This document shows positions 28,515 through 37,970 of a DNA stretch of 64,000 nucleotides, in pieces. This DNA is from Marinobacter sp. ATCH36 (GTDB taxonomy: Bacteria; Pseudomonadota; Gammaproteobacteria; Pseudomonadales; Oleiphilaceae). The stretch is taken from NCBI RefSeq assembly GCF_023555055.1, contig NZ_JAMJPL010000007.1, positions 1-64,000 of the forward strand. The letters are read 5' to 3'. The position numbers and the translations under genes were made by a program. Each line of letters opens with the position of its first letter. Position 1 is the stretch's first letter. The notes beneath the pieces are model-generated. The model saw only the letters and a list, made by a program, of their open reading frames with translations, ran no database searches and had not been told where the DNA came from.

Positions 28515-29539
28515 GTTGCTGAATATCCCAGCCCAAGCTTTCGATCACCTTTTACGCAATGCCCCAAGAGCTCGAAGCCCGAAACAGCCTTGTGGAACTG
28601 AAACATATTGTCGCCGCTGGCGTGCCGACGCATCAGATACCTGTTGCTGATACCTTGGGCGTCTGGAAACGCCGTTACCGCTCCCAGGAATCCAGCCTCT
28701 CGAACTAGTTCCGGCAAGAAATACTGAAAATCCGAAGGTTGGCCGTTCGGGTAGCAGAATGTACGGTCCTGACGCCCCAGATGTTGATTCAACGCATCAC
28801 GGCAACCGAATATTTCATCCCTTGCCTGAGACTCAGTAACCTGCCCCAAGGATGGGTGGGTTACTGTATGCCCTCCAATCTCAATACCAGCTTCTTGCAT
28901 TTTCTTGAGTTCGTCCCAGCTTAACGGTGCAAAGGACTCCGGTATTCCATCCGGAAAGATAAGACCCAGCTCGTCGGCCAATGCGGATATAAATTCATGT
29001 TTCTCTTCATCGGGCAGCGAGAGGGCGTAGGCAATCGACCGCTTCCACAGCTCATTCCGAGATTCATCATTTAGAGCACCTTCGTTCACTGTGAAAGGAC
29101 CAATAGTCAAGTTCTGGTTGATATGGGAGAGCTGGCCCAGAATCCAGGTAATCTTGTCCGGCCACAGCCATAGCTGCCTATCTATAAAGCCAGTTGTTGC
29201 AAACAAGGTTGCAGGCATGCCGAGACGTTGCAAAATGGGAAACGCATACTCGTAAAAATCCCGATAACCATCATCGACCGTAATCACCACTGCGTGCGAA
29301 GGCATGCGCCCATGTTCACGATGATATTTCATAAGCCCGACCAGGGAATAGGGATTGTAGCGTTTCCGAATATGCCTGACCTGCTGTTCAAAACACTCAG
29401 GGCTCGCCCAACCTTTAACCGGTGGATCTGAGAAACGATGGTACATCAAGATACGGGGCTGGTTTCGGCAGATCTGCCGGGCAAACTGGTATCCACCCAA
29501 CGGACCAAGCTTACGGATCGATCTAGACAAGAACCCCAT
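28511..29539 (-). CDS. polysaccharide deacetylase family protein (NodB homology)
   Basis: A 342-residue protein with the carbohydrate esterase 4 fold. Catalytic/metal motifs are VVITVDDGYRDFY (Asp-Asp) near residue 90 and GGHTVTHPSL (His-x3-His) near residue 215. No signal peptide is apparent; the N-terminus (RKLGPLGGYQFARQICRN) is typical of exosortase-linked deacetylases that act on intracellular or lipid-linked intermediates. It would remove N-acetyl groups, giving free amino groups on the polymer. Coupled to both neighbours by short overlaps (1 and 4 nt). Confidence 0.88.
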   Translation of the reverse strand: MGFLSRSIRKLGPLGGYQFARQICRNQPRILMYHRFSDPPVKGWASPECFEQQVRHIRKRYNPYSLVGLMKYHREHGRMPSHAVVITVDDGYRDFYEYAFPILQRLGMPATLFATTGFIDRQLWLWPDKITWILGQLSHINQNLTIGPFTVNEGALNDESRNELWKRSIAYALSLPDEEKHEFISALADELGLIFPDGIPESFAPLSWDELKKMQEAGIEIGGHTVTHPSLGQVTESQARDEIFGCRDALNQHLGRQDRTFCYPNGQPSDFQYFLPELVREAGFLGAVTAFPDAQGISNRYLMRRHASGDNMFQFHKAVSGFELLGHCVKGDRKLGLGYSAT

Positions 29540-30678
29540 TACTTGGCCCTCTCGGGCACGACAAGCCCTTCATATATTTCCTGATGCTTTGCCACCATAG
29601 TCTCCATACTAAATCGCTCCCCGGCACGCCTGAAAGCATTGTCACCGATACGCTGGCGTAAATCACCATTCTTACTCAACACCTGCAGATGGCGTACCAG
29701 CTCAGCAATATCACCACAAGGATATAGGTACCCTGTGTTGCCGTGTTCGACCGCTTCTGGGTTTCCTCCCACATTGCTACAAACTACCGGCAGGCCTGCG
29801 TACTGGTACTCAACAATAGCATTAGAAAACCCCTCGGACTCTGAACATAACAACCCAATATCCAGCACCTTGAGACATGCTTTCACATCGGCCCTGGAGC
29901 CAAGAAAATGGACCTTTTCAGTTACACCCTGCTCTGAGGCCAGTAACCGTAGGTCAGTCTGATCACCATCCCCAATCAATACCAGATGCAGATCATGACC
30001 GCCTAAATGGAGCAGGCCAACTGCGGTGACGGCGTCTTCCATCCGTTTGATCGGCCTGATATTGGCAACCAGCCCAACAAACACGGCGCTAGGATGCGCT
30101 CTCCGAAGGCTCGCAAGATCGGCAGGTTCGTAATCAGATTTCTCCCCCGTCTCGTAACCATTATAGATAACGTGGACCTGCGACGGGTCGAACGGTTCGG
30201 ACCTTACGGTAACTTGCCGCACCGCATCGCTGTTTGTGATGGCAATAGAAACAAATCTCCCGGCGATGGCCAGCATTGCGCGATAGGTCGGAGTGTACCA
30301 GTACCCCATGTCGCGCCGGGAGATAATCGTTTTAATCCCATTTAAGCGGAATACCGGCGGACATATAACGGAAGGGTCATTAAAAAAAACGTGGGCAAGC
30401 CGAACTCCAGAAGCCCGGAACTTCCGAGCAATTTTCCAAAGCGCTACCCATGTTAGCGGAGAGAATAAACGTGTGTGCCCCAGCACATGATAATCACAGG
30501 GAAAGCCCATTGCCTGCAAATATTCAGAATCGCGAAACACCAAAAGCATGGGTTCAAATTTCGAACTGTCCAACCCTTTAATCAGGTTGAACAGTTGGCC
30601 TTCCGTGCCTGAGTTAGGGTTACGGAAATGGTCAATGACAAAAAGGATTGGTTTGGGAAATACACCCTGCTGTGGCAT
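29539..30678 (-). CDS. glycosyltransferase family 4
   Basis: A 379-residue GT-B transferase. The N-terminal domain has 'FRNPNSGTEGQLFNLIKGL'. The C-terminal nucleotide-sugar domain carries VGLVANIRPIKR, VLIGDGDQ and the acidic SESEGFSNAIVEYQYAGLPVV region with the E-x7-E arrangement. It overlaps the deacetylase gene start by one base. It is the 5'-most gene of its sub-operon; the 1.3 kb upstream is a gene-poor, degraded area. Confidence 0.92.
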   Translation of the reverse strand: MPQQGVFPKPILFVIDHFRNPNSGTEGQLFNLIKGLDSSKFEPMLLVFRDSEYLQAMGFPCDYHVLGHTRLFSPLTWVALWKIARKFRASGVRLAHVFFNDPSVICPPVFRLNGIKTIISRRDMGYWYTPTYRAMLAIAGRFVSIAITNSDAVRQVTVRSEPFDPSQVHVIYNGYETGEKSDYEPADLASLRRAHPSAVFVGLVANIRPIKRMEDAVTAVGLLHLGGHDLHLVLIGDGDQTDLRLLASEQGVTEKVHFLGSRADVKACLKVLDIGLLCSESEGFSNAIVEYQYAGLPVVCSNVGGNPEAVEHGNTGYLYPCGDIAELVRHLQVLSKNGDLRQRIGDNAFRRAGERFSMETMVAKHQEIYEGLVVPERAK

Positions 30679-31124
30679 TAACTATACGTCCTGCTGTTAC
30701 TACTTTGCCCTAAACCCCTTCATTTCTTAGAACAACCGATACCGTTCGGGTCAGATCAAAGGTCCCTGAAGTAGAAAAATGCGGAAAATCGGTCACTTTA
30801 CTACCTTCACGCCAATAGGTCTCTCTCCCTGGTGAAAATGGAGAAATACTTTTCCCTTGCTATAGGGTCAACGTTGGCAAGCGCGATCAGGAGTTTTTAT
30901 ACCTGCTCCCCAGTGCTGCTTTGGCCCTTAGCGCTAACGGAATCAACATATGCCATAAAATAGAAGAAAGCTCTCCTTCAAACAACTCAATCAGATCCAA
31001 GACCCGTTTTCGATTCAGTGCGCCCCCCGGCAGGTTCATACAACAACCTATTCGGACCACCTATTTGCTCATGTTTATCATCAAGCACCTCCAAGAGAAA
31101 TGCAGCGGTCAGCCAGTCCCAACC
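30679..31124. other. gene-poor stretch without recognisable features
   Basis: No frame here shows plausible codon use or family motifs on either strand, and no terminator or promoter could be placed with confidence. It adjoins the IS3-type relic and is probably more decayed DNA from the same event, but no inverted repeat marking an element end was found. Confidence 0.4.
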
Positions 31125-31575
31125 AGTATTGTAAGATTTTCCTCAGCGGCAACAGACGAAATTCCACCGTTGAATGCAGTCTTTGCCGGTTGTTATAGAC
31201 CATCATAAAGTCTACAACATCTTTCCTGGCCTGGAGTAGACTTTGATATCCCAAGGCCGGTACGCACTCTGACTAGCGGGCTCCAGAATAGCTTCTCCAT
31301 CGGTGGATTATTCCAGCAGATGCCGCGCTGACTCATGCTTTGTGTCATTCGATAGCGCCGCAGTCTCTAACGGAACTTACGGCTAACATACGGGCTTCCC
31401 TGATCTGAGTAAAACAGAAATTTCTCCGCTCTACCACCACGTTGTTCCCACGCGCGATCCGGTGCTTTTAAAACCCAGTCTACACTTTTACTGAATGACA
31501 TCTCTCTTTCAACAACCCAGCGGGGGCACTGATCCATGGCAACAGCGAGTTAGCTCCATCACCGGCCAATCCACA
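31125..31575 (-). pseudogene. degraded IS3-family transposase (orfB) remnant
   Basis: Read on the minus strand, pieces of an IS3-type DDE integrase appear in order: LAVAMDQCPRWVVEREM (first catalytic Asp), a linker, FYSDQGSPYVSRKFR (second Asp, SDQG box), then RGICWNNPPMEKLFW (Glu). After a shift of frame, VVDFMMVYNNRQRLHST closes it, the typical YNxxRxHS ending. At least two stop codons (one after KFR, one just before LAVAMD) and a frameshift near 31240 interrupt it, so it cannot be functional. The N-terminal part, orfA and element ends were not identified. Confidence 0.8.
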
Positions 31576-31971
31576 GCAGAGCATGAGACAGGGAATAGTC
31601 GAACTATCACTCCGCTTCTATTCGCCGAACCGGACGGGCACCCATAAGCGCATCCGGCTCTCCATCTAAACTTATGTAAAAGCCATAGCAACTTCGGAAA
31701 AGCGAGGGGGGCTACATGTATCTGGGCTCGTTCCTCAGGCAGGGATAACACAAAACCTCTCATCATAATTTGACCGTGATGGGCTGTGAGCCACCAACAA
31801 CTATTTCAGAGGCCGCGTAGTCCTTACCTGGTAGCCAACCTTTCACTTCCGTGATATATATAATAATGATTTATTCTGACACTATATACCTAAACTAGGG
31901 GTTGGTCCGATATCAAATTTAAACTCCACCTTACAACCGTCCTTCTAAAGTAGAGATTTTATTAAACAACG

Positions 31972-33300
31972 TTACTTTACAATCAACGGTGTTGATGCAG
32001 GGGGAGATTTGCAGTCCTCACAAATTTCATAGCCCTGTTGGTTGACCTTGCCATCGTTGTCAAAAACGTACACATACAGACCGCTGAGGGTATCGCGGCT
32101 TTCAAACTGTCCAAGTACTAACTGAAATTCGATTTTTTCACTGCTCCATGAAGTTGGTCTTTGAATTTCATAATCGGTCAGGTCCGCATAGTTCGCAGCG
32201 TCCCCGATAGCGACTCGCTGCAGTGAGCTGTCAATATAGATGTCGTCTATCTCACCTTCTTGAAGTTTCCCAACTTTGCCATTCAGCCCAAGGAGCGCCA
32301 CAGTCGGACTCCACTGTCCACCAAAGTCTTCCGAGGGATCGAAATCAAAACCAGTGAAATTGTCACCATTCAAGAAAAAATCAGCCCTGCCTTTCTCAGT
32401 ATCTAACGCCACTTCTAAATGGTTCCAATCACCACCATTCAATGGTTTAGCCTCCCAATTAACCACACCCATACCAGTCTGATGCATTTGAGTCCACGAA
32501 AGACGAATCCCATCTTTCCCGTACGGGTCCTCCCAGATCCGAATATACTTTTGAGAACCTGGACTTTCATACCCTGACCCGGAGCCGCCTCTGCCCTCAT
32601 TGGGGAAAATTACTGTAGCTCCCGACTCCGCCCCTCGAATTGTTTGACCTTTAAGCGCGCCGGAGTTCGAACCGGGAAACGAGGCATTGATCAAGTTATC
32701 TCTATCAATTCCAATGAACACACCAACATCCCGCCCATCAACCAAAAGTTTTTCAAGCCTCGAAAACGTCCCGGATTGAGTTTCACGCGAAAAAGCCCAA
32801 TATGAGCTAGGATCAAACTTTGGCTTATACCACCAAGATATATACAGTTTTTTATTGTCTACCGGTGTTTCAAATCCTCCGTAGGCGTTAGGCCAACCCA
32901 GAAAATTATTCTCACCTTCAAAGTAGTAGTGAGCCTGAGATGATGGATATCTAGGCGCACGACCACTATCAATCATAATAGCTAAACTCGACTTCTCCCA
33001 AAGGCTAATTGTGGGATCAGAAGACCGTATAACCAATTCACCATCGTCCACGTTAGAATAAACCTCATTACGCCTACCATTTTCGTAAGCGTCCTCTACC
33101 TGGTCGAAAAGAACTGGCGCGGACTGAGTTTTCGATCCAAAACCGCTACCCATCACTATTATCGAATCTAACAATTTCGAATCATTAGAATCTAAAGAAA
33201 CTGAACCAATTGACGGCTGCGCCAAAACCTGACCTGCCATGCAGAAAATACCGGACAAGCCGAGAACGGGAAACAACACTTTGGATACAGATATACACAT
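31972..33300 (-). CDS. secreted protein with TIG-like and jelly-roll regions, unknown function
   Basis: A 442-residue exported protein. A signal peptide ends near residue 27 (GQVLAQPS). The first ~65 mature residues (SIGSVSLDSNDSKLLDSIIVMGSGFG) look like an IPT/TIG-type beta domain. The rest, rich in aromatic residues and including LYISWWYKPKFDPSSYW and WNHLEVALDTEKGRADFFLNG, resembles concanavalin-like jelly-roll proteins such as polysaccharide lyases or LamG binding domains. Its place in the EPS cluster suggests binding or trimming of the polymer. No catalytic residues can be assigned. A gap of 205 nt on one side and 247 nt on the other, both AT-rich, isolates it from the flanking operons. 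Confidence 0.7.
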   Translation of the reverse strand: MCISVSKVLFPVLGLSGIFCMAGQVLAQPSIGSVSLDSNDSKLLDSIIVMGSGFGSKTQSAPVLFDQVEDAYENGRRNEVYSNVDDGELVIRSSDPTISLWEKSSLAIMIDSGRAPRYPSSQAHYYFEGENNFLGWPNAYGGFETPVDNKKLYISWWYKPKFDPSSYWAFSRETQSGTFSRLEKLLVDGRDVGVFIGIDRDNLINASFPGSNSGALKGQTIRGAESGATVIFPNEGRGGSGSGYESPGSQKYIRIWEDPYGKDGIRLSWTQMHQTGMGVVNWEAKPLNGGDWNHLEVALDTEKGRADFFLNGDNFTGFDFDPSEDFGGQWSPTVALLGLNGKVGKLQEGEIDDIYIDSSLQRVAIGDAANYADLTDYEIQRPTSWSSEKIEFQLVLGQFESRDTLSGLYVYVFDNDGKVNQQGYEICEDCKSPPASTPLIVK

Positions 33301-33547
33301 CGCTTATTCCTCCTACAATTACCCGCCTAGCTTACCACTAACGTCAGTATAGAACGGTTATCAAATCACGCACGTACACTACTACACAAATAAATAAATT
33401 ATATTACAAAAATTATCGAAAGACTGAAAAAATATAAAGCTAAAGGCAAACGATAAAATTCTGCGAGATCAGCACTCTAAAAAAATGAAGCGTAGACCAA
33501 TTCGGACGAAATGGCTAACCTGGCAACGAAAAATATGCATATTCAAC

Positions 33548-34225
33548 CTAATGGTGATGCTTAAAGTACCCGAACTTCTCAAAGTCATCCAAATACAAAG
33601 CATTAATCTTTCTTAAACTAATGTCATTAAAATGATGAATATATCCCATGTGAGGCAGAGGCTGGTTATCACTCATATTTAATTTTGGTAATTTTCGTAT
33701 CGGCAGGCCGATCTTATCAGCAACGTATAGAAAATCATGCTCCAGGTTCTCATATTTTCCTACAAAATCCATTTTAAACTCACCTTTATCATCAACAAAG
33801 AAGCTATACTGCGTCCTAAGCAATACGTATTGCAAACAAGCTTCTTCGTCTAAAAATTTATTTACAAAATCGTTAACGTTATAAATACCGCGATTAAGCA
33901 TATCATACTTTATTTCCAAATCGTTACTACCGCCATTCCCACCTCTTTGTAAGTAAAAAAAAACCGATGCAATACGATCATATGGATTCCTAACGAAGGA
34001 AAATTTAAAGTAGTCTTCTGACCTAGCGGGATCACGCCTATAATAATCTTTAATATTTGCATGATCCCGATGAGGCCTTCCATTCTGCAATGCAGTAAGT
34101 ATGCTCGTACCCGCCGACTTAGGAATATGAATATAAATACATTGATATTTTTTAGTATAGCGTCTAAACGGGAATGGATCATAAACTGATATAAAAAATC
34201 TTTTCAAACTTTTATATATAAACAT
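33548..34225 (-). CDS. sulfotransferase family 2-like protein
   Basis: A 225-residue protein with both PAPS-binding signatures of carbohydrate sulfotransferases: the 5'-phosphosulfate loop IYIHIPKSAGTSI near residue 32 and the 3'-phosphate region FSFVRNPYDRIASVF near residue 75. It would transfer sulfate from PAPS to a hydroxyl of the glycan, giving a sulfated acidic polymer. The gene is markedly AT-rich compared with the core genes on either side, as are the next two, which suggests transfer. A gap of 39 nt precedes it. Confidence 0.85.
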   Translation of the reverse strand: MFIYKSLKRFFISVYDPFPFRRYTKKYQCIYIHIPKSAGTSILTALQNGRPHRDHANIKDYYRRDPARSEDYFKFSFVRNPYDRIASVFFYLQRGGNGGSNDLEIKYDMLNRGIYNVNDFVNKFLDEEACLQYVLLRTQYSFFVDDKGEFKMDFVGKYENLEHDFLYVADKIGLPIRKLPKLNMSDNQPLPHMGYIHHFNDISLRKINALYLDDFEKFGYFKHHH

Positions 34226-34264
34226 AAAAAAACCTACGAATTAAGAAAACTAATTGCACCTTTA

Positions 34265-35311
34265 TTATTTGTAATACTTATCTAAATCATTAAGCATCTT
34301 ATCTTGTGTAAAACATGAAATAAACTTCAGACGTGCTCGTCTTTGCACAGCCACTTTTCTTGACTCGTTCTGACTTAAAAAATTTGAAATTATTTCAATA
34401 TCTCTAGTGCGCTCAAGACTAAGAAAAATAACTTCGATCCCGTCACTCAAATATCTCGGGAGGTCACCAACTGGTGTCATAAAAACTATATTCCTACCAC
34501 GCATAGCCGAAACAATAGACAGACCAAACCCTTCATATATAGATGTGCTTATATAATAATCGTAATGTTCGGAAAGATACTGTGGCTCATGAACAAATCC
34601 TTTCAGTTTAACCAAACTACCTGCGGAACTCTGCTCAATTTTTTCAGATAGCGAATCGTATAAAGCGCCCTTACCGTAAATATCATATGTGGGCGCCACA
34701 CCATTAAATTTCGCTGATAGATCTTTTATAAGAGATATTGCATAATCAAGATTTTTTTGGTCATCCAATCGACACACAGAGTAAAAACGATATTGGTCAG
34801 GCTTTTCATCGAAAAGCGATCGAACGGAACCTTCATCTGGGAGACCATTTACCACGATTTCGTAGTCAGAACCTGTAATACGTTTAATTGATTCACCGGA
34901 TTCTTTTGACACACATATAATTTTGTATGAAACAACAGATTTCGAAACCCGCAAAATAAATCTTTTTATCTTAGACTTAATCCTATTATCATAAAAGTAT
35001 GGATATTCGTTATGCACATGAAAGATAATTTTAGACTTCCTGAAAAATAGTAGCGCTACTAGCAATGGCATAAACGAATGCGCATGAATTATTTCTGGAG
35101 ATATATTTCTAACCATTTTTACAAAATTAATAACACTTTCTTTGGCGCAGTATTTATCAACAATATCAGAATAATATTTATCAAAATCACTATCCTTCTC
35201 AAATAAAATAAACGAATGTCCCTTTAGCTTACAAATATCTCTGACGAGTGTAGTAATCCCACTTTTAGTCCAATGGACTAAGTGAACCACTCTTCCATCA
35301 ACTTTTTGCAT
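34265..35311 (-). CDS. glycosyltransferase family 4
   Basis: A 348-residue GT-B protein. The N-terminal part reads VVHLVHWTKSGITTLVRDI and IIHAHSFMPLLVAL (typical donor-independent half). The C-terminal half has YSVCRLDDQKNLDYAI and an acidic STSIYEGFGLSIVSAMRGR E-x-G-F-G motif. Codon use is A/T-rich and Lys/Ile/Asn/Ser are abundant, unlike the conserved EPS core. It starts 6 nt downstream of the previous glycosyltransferase gene, so they form one operon. Confidence 0.88.
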   Translation of the reverse strand: MQKVDGRVVHLVHWTKSGITTLVRDICKLKGHSFILFEKDSDFDKYYSDIVDKYCAKESVINFVKMVRNISPEIIHAHSFMPLLVALLFFRKSKIIFHVHNEYPYFYDNRIKSKIKRFILRVSKSVVSYKIICVSKESGESIKRITGSDYEIVVNGLPDEGSVRSLFDEKPDQYRFYSVCRLDDQKNLDYAISLIKDLSAKFNGVAPTYDIYGKGALYDSLSEKIEQSSAGSLVKLKGFVHEPQYLSEHYDYYISTSIYEGFGLSIVSAMRGRNIVFMTPVGDLPRYLSDGIEVIFLSLERTRDIEIISNFLSQNESRKVAVQRRARLKFISCFTQDKMLNDLDKYYK

Positions 35312-35317
35312 AGCACT

Positions 35318-36304
35318 CTAAGCCTTTTTATTAAAATTAAGGGCTCTTACTTCAACTTCAAAATCATCAGCAAGCCGGCGCCAAAATTCAATATAATAAG
35401 ACTTAAATTCACCTACATCGTTCTTTAATTTTTCCTCATTACTACGGACTTCCCGAACCGCTGACATAAATGATTCAACATCTCCTGAAACATATACAGC
35501 GCCTCCTGAAAAGAACTTGGATATTGTAGAAGTATTTGAAAGAATCATAGGCTTACAAATTGCTACAGCTTCATAGGCACCACACGTAATCGTATATTCA
35601 TTAGAAGTATAAACAATCAATGATTTAGATCGCGATATGAGATCAACATAATCGGATTCAGGAACAAAGCCTGTTAATTCAATGTTGTCTGGAAGGTCAC
35701 ATAACGAAATGTCACCTTTCAGAACAGCAGCTTCGTAATTGCCAGTAACGTAAAGCTTTTCGTTTGGCATAGCTCTAAACGCAGAAAGCACTTCATGTAA
35801 GTTTTCATCAAGGCCCATCGACGATATAAACACGAAATAGTCACCTTCCTTTGGGCTTTGATCAAAAATAGGAAGAGGGTCCGGTAAGACAAACGGTCGC
35901 CCGCCACATATTTTAATAAACTTGGCCAACACTAAATTAGTGACTATCGTAAGATCAGCCTTACGAATTGTGTAATCCGATATCGCATGGAAAATCCTAA
36001 CCGTAAAGCCTTGATGGTTTCTTGTTTCAAACCTGAAACTTGAATGACGGTCAACAATTAGATTATATCTGAATATTGGCTTCAGAATTACACATAGAAA
36101 ACTTAGCACCACCGATGGATTTTGACAAAAAACAAGTGTTGGCCTTGATTTAATTAAAAAGTTTACTGTTCTAAAAGTCAAAATAATATAACGCAAAATT
36201 CCCTTGCGCTTAGTTATCATTTCTGCAAGTCTAATTGAAAACGCATTAGACAGCGATCTAGTTCTTCGATGCCGTTCCCAGGTCACAAATACGGCGTTAT
36301 CCAC
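35318..36304 (-). CDS. glycosyltransferase, GT4-like
   Basis: A 328-residue GT-B-like protein. The N-terminal half contains a hydrophobic LVFCQNPSVVLSFLCVIL segment and IVDRHSSFR. The C-terminal half has YFVFISSMGLDENLHEVL, KLYVTGNYE and a weaker acidic region (YTSNEYTITCGAYEAVAICKP) in place of the usual E-x7-E. The pattern resembles EpsD/CpsF-type or GT4-like proteins with a divergent donor site, so the family assignment is less secure than for its neighbours. AT-rich composition again suggests foreign origin. Confidence 0.72.
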   Translation of the reverse strand: MDNAVFVTWERHRRTRSLSNAFSIRLAEMITKRKGILRYIILTFRTVNFLIKSRPTLVFCQNPSVVLSFLCVILKPIFRYNLIVDRHSSFRFETRNHQGFTVRIFHAISDYTIRKADLTIVTNLVLAKFIKICGGRPFVLPDPLPIFDQSPKEGDYFVFISSMGLDENLHEVLSAFRAMPNEKLYVTGNYEAAVLKGDISLCDLPDNIELTGFVPESDYVDLISRSKSLIVYTSNEYTITCGAYEAVAICKPMILSNTSTISKFFSGGAVYVSGDVESFMSAVREVRSNEEKLKNDVGEFKSYYIEFWRRLADDFEVEVRALNFNKKA

Positions 36305-36333
36305 ACAAGTCTCCTTCCGTTTACTGAAAATTG

Positions 36334-37716
36334 TTAAGGTTTGAAGTTGCTAACTACCGCCTTGAATTTCCCGTTACTTTCTTTTCCTAGTTCTTCGACC
36401 AAGTGGATTGTAATGGAAACATCTGCTCCGAGCCGCTTCTCCAATTCCTGCCTGAGCCACTCCGACTCTCGATTACCGTAGACATTAGTTGGCACGACCA
36501 GTACTTCCACATTTCCAAAGTGATCCTGTTTAATTTTGGCACTAACAATACCATTGCCACCTTTGAATACCGGATCTAGTCGACCCACAGGCGTTCCATC
36601 CTTCCGATAAACGACATCGTCAAGGCGCCCCTCAACTCCGAGTATGACCGGAAATGGCCGGCCACAAGGGCAACTAGTGTAATCTGAGCTTAAAGTTATC
36701 TGGTCACCCACCTCGTATCTGATCAAAGGCATGGCGCGATTCACGAACCCCGTTGCGAGTAGTATACCGGGCTTATTTCTAATAGGTTCACCATCTTTGG
36801 TTACAGTTTCCAACAATCCATGCTCTGGGTGACTGTGCATATTACCGTGCTCGCACTGCGAGGCAAAAAAGGCCATTTCCGTGCACCCATATTGATCAAT
36901 TATCGGTGCGCGAAACGCTCGTTCTAGCACTTCCCTTTGGTAAGCAAGTAAAGTTTCAGCAGTTGTGAAAACCACTTTACATCGAATAGGCTCCAGATCA
37001 TGCTTGACTATGAACCGGCCAAGTTCGTAAAGGCTTGAAGGGTAGGCGATAATCTCCTCTGGCCTATAGTTCCAAAGTTTTTTGTAATAGTGTAGAAGAT
37101 TTGCTTCAGACAGATGATATGAGGACATCAATAAGTTGTTCTGAGCTAGGTCCATTCGCCAAAATGGAGGTTCATTGTTTGCAGTCGGCATTATGATTCG
37201 ACCAAAAAAGGTTGCTCGCCTTCCACGCGCGGCCACACCGAACCAAGACCTCAATCTTGAGAAAAATGCGTAGTGATGACTTCTGCCGTCCTTGGTGCAA
37301 TAGACTTCTAAAGGTGACCCTGTAGTTCCGCTGGTGTTTAGTTTTATCAAGCCACTGGCTGAATCCGAAACAAAATCTCTCGGGTTCTCTCTCAAAAATT
37401 CTTTTTTTACAATCGGGAAACGTAGGAGATCCGCGACTCCAGTAATATTTGAAGCCTCAATCTGACTTTCCTTTGCCCATCTTCGGTAAAAGGGCACCGT
37501 CTCGATAGCAATTTTTGCAAGGGACACAAATTGCTTGTCAACAAATTGATCCATTTCGGCCTGCGTGAAGTGCTGACTATTTTTCAGGCACTCTAGATAT
37601 TTTTTTGAATTCTTATTGTAGCGCTCTCGGTAAAGTTTATAGCCATAAAGGCTGACCAGGATATTTTGTAGCTGCACCGGAGCACAATGGTAAATTTTTT
37701 CAAAGAGGTTATGCAT
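36334..37716 (-). CDS. CapK/PaaK-like adenylate-forming enzyme
   Basis: A 460-residue protein of the phenylacetate-CoA-ligase/CapK branch of the ANL superfamily. Key motifs are the P-loop-like LNTSGTTGSPLEV near residue 130, a YGCTEMAFFASQC block near 270, and VGDQITLSSDYTSCPCGRPFP and RLDDVVYRKDGTPVGRLD near the C-terminus. Family members activate a carboxylate as an acyl-adenylate. CapK-type enzymes are frequent in capsule and EPS clusters but their substrates are unknown. With the acyltransferases nearby it could supply an activated acyl group for polymer decoration, which is an inference. Confidence 0.82.
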   Translation of the reverse strand: MHNLFEKIYHCAPVQLQNILVSLYGYKLYRERYNKNSKKYLECLKNSQHFTQAEMDQFVDKQFVSLAKIAIETVPFYRRWAKESQIEASNITGVADLLRFPIVKKEFLRENPRDFVSDSASGLIKLNTSGTTGSPLEVYCTKDGRSHHYAFFSRLRSWFGVAARGRRATFFGRIIMPTANNEPPFWRMDLAQNNLLMSSYHLSEANLLHYYKKLWNYRPEEIIAYPSSLYELGRFIVKHDLEPIRCKVVFTTAETLLAYQREVLERAFRAPIIDQYGCTEMAFFASQCEHGNMHSHPEHGLLETVTKDGEPIRNKPGILLATGFVNRAMPLIRYEVGDQITLSSDYTSCPCGRPFPVILGVEGRLDDVVYRKDGTPVGRLDPVFKGGNGIVSAKIKQDHFGNVEVLVVPTNVYGNRESEWLRQELEKRLGADVSITIHLVEELGKESNGKFKAVVSNFKP

Positions 37717-37970
37717 AAGGTCCCTGTTCAGACATTTATCTTAAATAGAATCTCTCGTGTAGTGACCCTGACCCCTTTTAAACCCAGCCAAAACTGGAAA
37801 ATCGGGCTCTATTTAAAGGTCGACCTTTACAACGCGGTATCTTTAACTACTTTTTTCTACCGTTTCAGGAAGGCCGCTTAATAAAATCTCGACTTATGTC
37901 TTATAACTCAACTTGCGTAAACGAATGCAGAGGCAGAACAGTCGAACGAGAATGTATCTCGGTTTCAGAA
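37717..37970. other. intergenic stretch with a short REP-like half-site
   Basis: The gap between two glycan genes holds no gene. It contains an AAAGGTCGACCTTT palindrome near 37817 and a fragment TGACCCTGACCCC near 37762 that resembles one arm of the GGGGTCTGACCCC-type elements found around the prp genes. The resemblance is partial and unconfirmed. Confidence 0.35.

Noticed and set aside
30921..31208. A 95-codon plus-strand frame in the gene-poor region
   Set aside because: It runs opposite the transposase fossil and has no plausible initiation site or family motif.
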